This document shows, one piece after another, positions 46,050-64,000 of a stretch of 64,000 nt of DNA (its first letter is position 1; every line of letters begins with the position of its first letter). The stretch comes from Thunnus maccoyii (Eukaryota > Chordata > Actinopteri > Scombriformes > Scombridae): positions 26,651,001 to 26,715,000 of the forward strand of contig NC_056550.1 in the NCBI RefSeq assembly GCF_910596095.1. Reading direction: 5' to 3'. The notes beneath the pieces were generated by a model. The model worked only from the letters and a program-made list of their open reading frames with translations. It searched no databases and was not told the origin of the DNA. The translations under genes were made by a program, and so were the position numbers.

Positions 46050-47170
46050 AGGCAAGGCAAGTCTATTTGTATAGCATATTTCAACAACAAGGCAATTCAA
46101 AGTGCTTTACATAGAGCATAAAAGGCATCAATACAGAATATAAAAGCAGCACAAGGCAATGTAAAGAAACATTTAAATACAATTAAAAAGTGTTAAATTT
46201 GGAAATAAAAAAGAAGCTAAAATAGAATAAGACAGATAAAACAGGAGAATAAAAGTTACAGTGCAGTGTTAGATATTAACCCTCAAATTTGGTTTAATAA
46301 AGGAGTTTGTTCCAGATATGTGGAGCATAAAAAATTATTGCTGCTTCTCCAGGTTGAGTTTTTACTCTGGAGGCAGAAAGCAGGCCTGTCCCAGATGACC
46401 TGAGAGGTCTGGATGGTTCATAATATAGCAGCATATCAGAAATGTATTTCGGCCCTAAACCACTCAGTGCTTTATCAACCAACAGCAGTATTTTGAAATC
46501 AATTCTTTGACAGACAGGAAGCCAGTGTAAAGATCTAAGAACTGGAGTGATATGATGCACTTTCCTAGTCTTAGTGAGGACTCGAGCAGCAGCATTCTGA
46601 ATTGGCTGCACCTGTCTGATAATTTTTTTTACGGAGACCTGTGAAGACACTATTACAGTAATCAAGTCTACTAAAGATAAATGCATGGACAACTTTGTCC
46701 AAATCCTGCTGAGACATATGTCCTTTAATTCTTGGTATATTCTTGGGTGATAGTAGGCTGATTTTGTAATTGTCTTAATGTGGCTGTTGAAATTCAGGTC
46801 TGAGTCCATGACTACACCAAGATTTCTGGCTTGGTTTGTAGTTTTTAACATTATCGATTGAAGCTGAGTGCTGACTTTTAATTGTTTTTCCTTGGCTCCA
46901 AAAACAATTACTTCAGTTTTATCTTTGTTTAATTGAAGAAAATTCTGGCACATCCAATCACTGATTTGTTCAATGCACTTACTCAGTGCTTGTACAACAA
47001 AGTTGTTCAGCTGTTAGAAAACAGCTTTCTCAATGATTTTACTTAAAAATGTGAGGTTTGATATGGGCCTATAGTTGCTCATTAGTGAAGTGTCTAGATT
47101 GTTCTTTTTTAAGAGTGGCATGATGACGGCAGTTTTCAGGGCCTTTGGGAAGACACCTTAAAGAAGAGAC
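46050..47170 (-). mobile_element. L2 LINE, internally deleted
   Basis: Minus strand shows NYRPISNLTFLSKIIEKAVF near 47000-47060, then directly the later region KCIEQ, QLNKDKTEVIVFGAKE, ARNLGVVMDSDLNFNSHI, NAAARVLTKTRKVHHITPVL and LHWLPVCQRIDFKILLLV, the C-terminal hallmark of L2 elements. The central reverse transcriptase with its YADD box is deleted. The 3' end at 46050 has GGCAAGGCAAG tail units after the L2 3' sequence. Confidence 0.9.
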
Positions 47171-47214
47171 ATGTTGAAAATCTGTAGAAGATCTGAGATG
47201 TAAATAACATTTGT

Positions 47215-48010
47215 AATTGATGTTGAAATTGAGTGAAAATGTTAGCTAGCTAACGCAAGCTCTCCTGAAAGTTTGCCAAGTGCTAGGAACAACAAGTGCA
47301 AATTTACAAGCTGCTGCCGAGACAACACACACAGTTAGCCCAGCTGTTAGCATGGCCCCTGTGTAACTTAATGTCACTCAGCTAACTTTAATATCTGGCT
47401 GAAGTCATGCGATCATGAGACGTTTGTCAACAGTTTAATAAGCATGAACTCATTTCAAGGTCGTACACCGAGGTATTATGAAACTGAAGCAGGTTATGTT
47501 TATTTTTTGTTGTTTTGTTGTTACTGTGTATATTTGAGTCACCACAGTGGTAGTCTATGGAGTTATATGATCAGCTCAGAGTTAGTGTACTGTCATGTGT
47601 GTGTTTTTATTTATTTATTTTTATTTTTTATCATTAACACTTTTTATTATTTCACTTATACTTGTTTGTCTCTTGCCTCAGGTCATACATCGCTGTTTAG
47701 TCACTGCTCCACAACAACAGACTTCAACATGCATGTTGCTGCCGTTCTGTACACCACCTTAAGTCCTGCTGAGGTTCACCTCCTGTGGCAGAGTGACAGA
47801 AGTGGGCTTCAATACACAAACACAGCACCATCCAAGAGGCTTGTATGGACCGGGACAGCAACTTTTACCTTGAGCCCCAACATCTTTTCTAGCAGCAATC
47901 AGATTGGTCAATGGACACTTCATATTAACTGGTGTGTGTTTCATAATAGCTTTAAATAAGAGTAATCATGATGGTCTGTGTCTTACAGAAAAAGTAAAAA
48001 TCTGAGGAAA
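47215..48010 (+). other. Unassigned segment with one possible exon
   Basis: A 171-codon open frame (47444-47959) has no recognised domain. Within it a strong acceptor (TGTCTCTTGCCTCAG, ending 47682) precedes a compositionally coding-like stretch ending near 47940, so a lone exon of an unknown gene or a transposon piece is possible. Confidence 0.2.
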
Positions 48011-48014
48011 TCAA

Positions 48015-48204
48015 TCGATCATTCAAACTTTATTTGTATAGCACCTTTCATACAGGTTAGTACAGTTCAAAGTGCTTCACATATGACTGACAAGGCGATA
48101 ATAAGAAAGAACAAGAGTAGACCGTAAAAACAACAAAAAAGATTAAAAAAAACAAAACAAAAAGAAAAATGATGTCAATGAAATATAATAACAGATTTAA
48201 AAGC

Positions 48205-48250
<46 letters not shown>
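48015..48250 (-). repeat. LINE-tail-like repeat ending in (AAT)n
   Basis: TTTATTTGTATAGCACCTTT and TTCAAAGTGCTTCACATA match the 3'-end style of fish LINEs, followed by A-rich sequence and about 13 AAT units at 48208-48247. Confidence 0.55.
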
Positions 48251-49972
48251 TAGAGTTAAATAAAAGCTTGACTAAAAAAACTAGATAAAATAGATTAAAA
48301 AGACAAAACAAAGACAAATAAAATCGATAAGAGAGATAAGATATTTCATCATATTAATAATATGCCCAGGGCTTGAGGAAGCTTTGGGCAGAGAGGAAGT
48401 GACCATATCCGTGTCCAGAGTGGCACACAAGTAGGTCTATCTGTGGACTCTTAGTATCTACATGACACACCCACTTGGATAGGTTTAGGCATGAGCATTG
48501 AGATGGTTAGGGTGAGGGGTGAGGAGTCAAGGGTAAGGTGGGGCGTGTCATGTAGTAAAGTGGGTTTCGTGTAGGTCTGCAAGACAGCAGATAGTGGCAC
48601 AGGTGTTTTCAATGATCAGTCATTGGCGTGGAGAAGCTGAGACACTGGAGAATGTTTGCAGTTAACATCCTTGAACCTGGGTGGCTCTGGTGTAGTCCAT
48701 CTTTTCTAAAAGGAAAAGAAGGGAAAGGTCACATTATAAACAATTCTGGCTCTTTGGCCACTTAAGGCTTTAGTCGTTTCAGTATTATAGTAAGTAACTT
48801 TACTTAAATCTATTTTAAAGTAAGAATTTTAATAGACTTAAAAAAAAAAAAAAAAAACTGGGTCGCCAAGCTACAGGCGGCAAATATAACTCTGCTTTCA
48901 TCTCCTGCTTGAAGTTCGAGATCGGCCAATATTCCCACCAATGAGAGCTCTCGTTTTCACAAGCCAGCACAGTGATTGGGTATAGCAGTTAGAAGGCGGG
49001 ATCTTTCAACACAAATAGTGGACGCTTCCAAACTACATTAGTTAAGTCGTCGAAGTTAGTCCGCAAGAGGCAGAAATATCTCATTCTGCCTTCAGTTTAA
49101 AAGCATACAATTGCGCAAGGTAACAGTTTCAGAAATTATGCTTTTAATGCAGTTAGTGTTTCCATGGAGATGTATTAGCACAATGTACAATAATAATAAT
49201 AATATTGTTTATATTGCACATTGCACTGTAATAATAATAATAATTATACTCATTTTATTAATCATATTTCAATATATACTATGTATATAATCATTGCACA
49301 TTGGATAACTATTTTTTTATCTCACTATCTATCTCACTACTCTCATTGTATTATATACTACATATATAATTACTGCACAATGTATAATAATAACCTTTTC
49401 CATTTTAATATTCAATGTATTCTATTGTTGTGTACTGTTGTGACACTTAAACTTCCCTCGATATAAATAGTATTTCAGAGTATTTCATATTCTTATTGAA
49501 TGATTTTATCTTTTCATTACTCCTCTGACAGTGAGGACAGATTTGCTCACCTGGACTTTTATTTTATTACATTAGCCATCAGCTATATTTGAGATTCATA
49601 TTTTGATAATCTTTAAAGTACTGTCTGTTATCATATGGATATATACATTGTGTAAATTATTCAGGTATCAATATTTAGTACACTCAGTTCTAACATCCAG
49701 TCACCTTACTACCTTAGCAATATCCACCTGACTTGCACTAATGTACAGTGTACTATAGCATATTAACATCATTGAACAGTGTATACTCAGCAAAAAATAT
49801 ATTATTGTTATGGTTATATCTCTAGTCTCTATTCTATTTTTTTAGTTAATCTATTTATTTTTTTAGGTTTGAGTTAGTCTATTTAGTTACTGTACATAAT
49901 TTAGCCTTAATTGCAGTTGTTTCTGTCTCTTTTTTTGCATTTTGATTTATGTCAAGTGTCTGCTGTAACACT
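48251..49972. other. Spacer with poly-A and AT-rich tracts
   Basis: No gene recognised. A17 run at 48840-48857, AAT-rich tracts near 49190 and 49230, and a GC-richer piece (48860-49100) with an inverted CCAAT-like motif but no adjoining gene. Confidence 0.45.
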
Positions 49973-50465
49973 TTAAAGGTGCACTGTATGAGATTTGGCC
50001 ACCTGCTCCAAAGCAATTGGGGGCAGCATATCACCAGAAAATTGGGGTGTCCGTTATGTTACACTTCAGTATGTTAGTGGCGAATCAACAGTGCATTATC
50101 AGTGCTCTGTTAGTTAGCCATCTAAGTGATTATGACTTTGACTAACGCTAACGTTGAGTTAACGTTTGCTTGAATAAATCTAACATAGAAGAGGTGCTAC
50201 TTCATCCTCTCATGTTGAACTGAGAGCAGACTGGACGCTACAGTGACTCACTATTGCCTCTTGAAGTACAAAGTGGTATTATGAGACAGGCTGGGGCTAG
50301 CTGGTTAGCATGCGAACTTCAGTAGATATCTCTGCAACACAATACATTCACGTCTTGAACATAACATCAAAACTGTTATTTCTTCATATTCTGTTGATAA
50401 TTTCAGTTAATTTTTGAATGTTTTTAAGTAAAACTCTGGCCATATCTCACATAGTGCACCTTTAA
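49973..50465. mobile_element. TTAA-flanked MITE, 493 bp
   Basis: Ends TTAAAGGTGCACTGTATGAG and, reverse-complemented, TTAAAGGTGCACTATGTGAG, continuing to ATxTGGCCA, with TTAA at both sides. This terminus is widespread in fish genomes and fits Kolobok/piggyBac-type TTAA targeting. No coding region. Confidence 0.85.
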
Positions 50466-50539
50466 TGTCGCTATGATTACTACGCTAGCTATTAGAATTT
50501 ATTTTGAAAATACTTACGGGATGACACTTGTCTTATTTT

Positions 50540-51067
50540 GTTGCTCTTTACAGTACCGCTAGCCCAAGTTGCAAACCGGCGCTCGGCGAGAAATAATGGA
50601 ATTTTGGTGAAACTATGGTACCGAAACCGTTGAGGATGTATGCAGTTTTTGTGTTTAAGCAGTCGTCGTTTCGCAGAAGCTTTGGAGCTCTTTATTAGTG
50701 AAGTCAGAGCGCCGGGCAGAGCTAGCCGGCTAAGGAAGTTAGCCAGTTAGCTACCAAGCCGCGTCAGCTTGCCGGAGGCTGCGCTCTTGTTTCGCGCATT
50801 TCAAGCCTGCTCACCGGCCTCTCGAGCAGCGAAACCGGCACTTAAACGACAACGTTAGATCGTAGCTACACCCATGTCAAATATAAAACACTGAAACTCA
50901 CGTAATCCGCTTTTAAAATGAAGCCTCGACGCCGTTTCTGCTAAGCGGCTTGTTTTCTGGAATCGCTGCTCTTTTGTTTTGACAAAGGAAGGACCGGAGT
51001 TTCTCTTTTTTTCACACCAGTTCACATCTGGTGGTTGGATAGTTTCTTTGGACATTTTGTCTTGGCA
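50540..51067 (+). promoter_or_regulatory. suz12 promoter and 5' UTR region
   Basis: CpG-rich relative to the rest of the window (for example GGCGCTCGGCGAG near 50580 and GAGCGCCGGGCAGAG near 50707), without a TATA box near the ATG, as expected for a broadly expressed chromatin gene. The start site cannot be fixed from sequence. Minus-strand frames here are not supported. Confidence 0.55.

Positions 51068-64000
<12,933 letters not shown>

Noticed and set aside
47444-47959. A 171-residue plus-strand protein
   Set aside because: The first half is low-complexity hydrophobic T-rich translation, there is no domain resemblance and no promoter; only the part after 47682 might be an exon, which I left as unassigned.

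Overview
The window is vertebrate genomic DNA, almost certainly from a percomorph-like teleost. Genes are split by GT-AG introns, introns and spacers are full of fish-type repeats (L2/CR1-type LINEs, hAT-, Tc1- and TTAA-type DNA elements, long-armed foldback MITEs, microsatellites), and several recognisable genes belong to fish-typical families: natterin-like pore-forming proteins, a short pentraxin, an NLRC3-like LRR exon, and the Polycomb gene suz12. Nothing bacterial is present. All exon boundaries were read by eye from splice consensus, phase and protein conservation.

Layout. 0.6-3.5 kb: a three-exon pentraxin (CRP/SAP-like) gene on +, complete except for one in-frame stop in exon 2. 3.7-5.6 kb: a foldback MITE, a CA repeat and a good tRNA-Thr(CGT) gene on -. 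6.2-9.4 kb: a small two-exon gene for a 64-residue single-pass membrane protein I do not recognise. 9.9-44.0 kb: a direct tandem duplication of about 17 kb per unit (unit A about 9907-26946, unit B about 27146-44019). Each unit carries one natterin-like gene on - plus the same series of transposon remnants. 44.7 kb: an orphan LRR exon of the fish NLRC3-like family. 45.1 kb: a decayed tRNA copy. 46-50.5 kb: an L2 LINE and a TTAA-flanked MITE. 51.07-63.6 kb: the first twelve coding exons of suz12 on +, running off the window before the VEFS domain.

The natterin pair is the centre of interest. Each gene has a TATA-driven non-coding first exon, a signal-peptide exon and a large exon with a DM9-type lectin-like module followed by an aerolysin-like pore-forming module, joined in phase to give 392 residues. 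Between the two genes, the flanking non-coding DNA and silent codon positions are similar (a few to about 10 percent different), while amino acids in the DM9 module differ at roughly a third of sites. That is the pattern of diversifying selection or of conversion from other paralogues. A 22-bp minisatellite repeats the first exon's splice-donor region, with different copy number in A and B.

Comparing the two units also dates insertions and deletions: a hAT element is kept as its left end in A and its right end in B, a 782-bp MITE sits in B with an empty site in A, and several LINE pieces are differently deleted.
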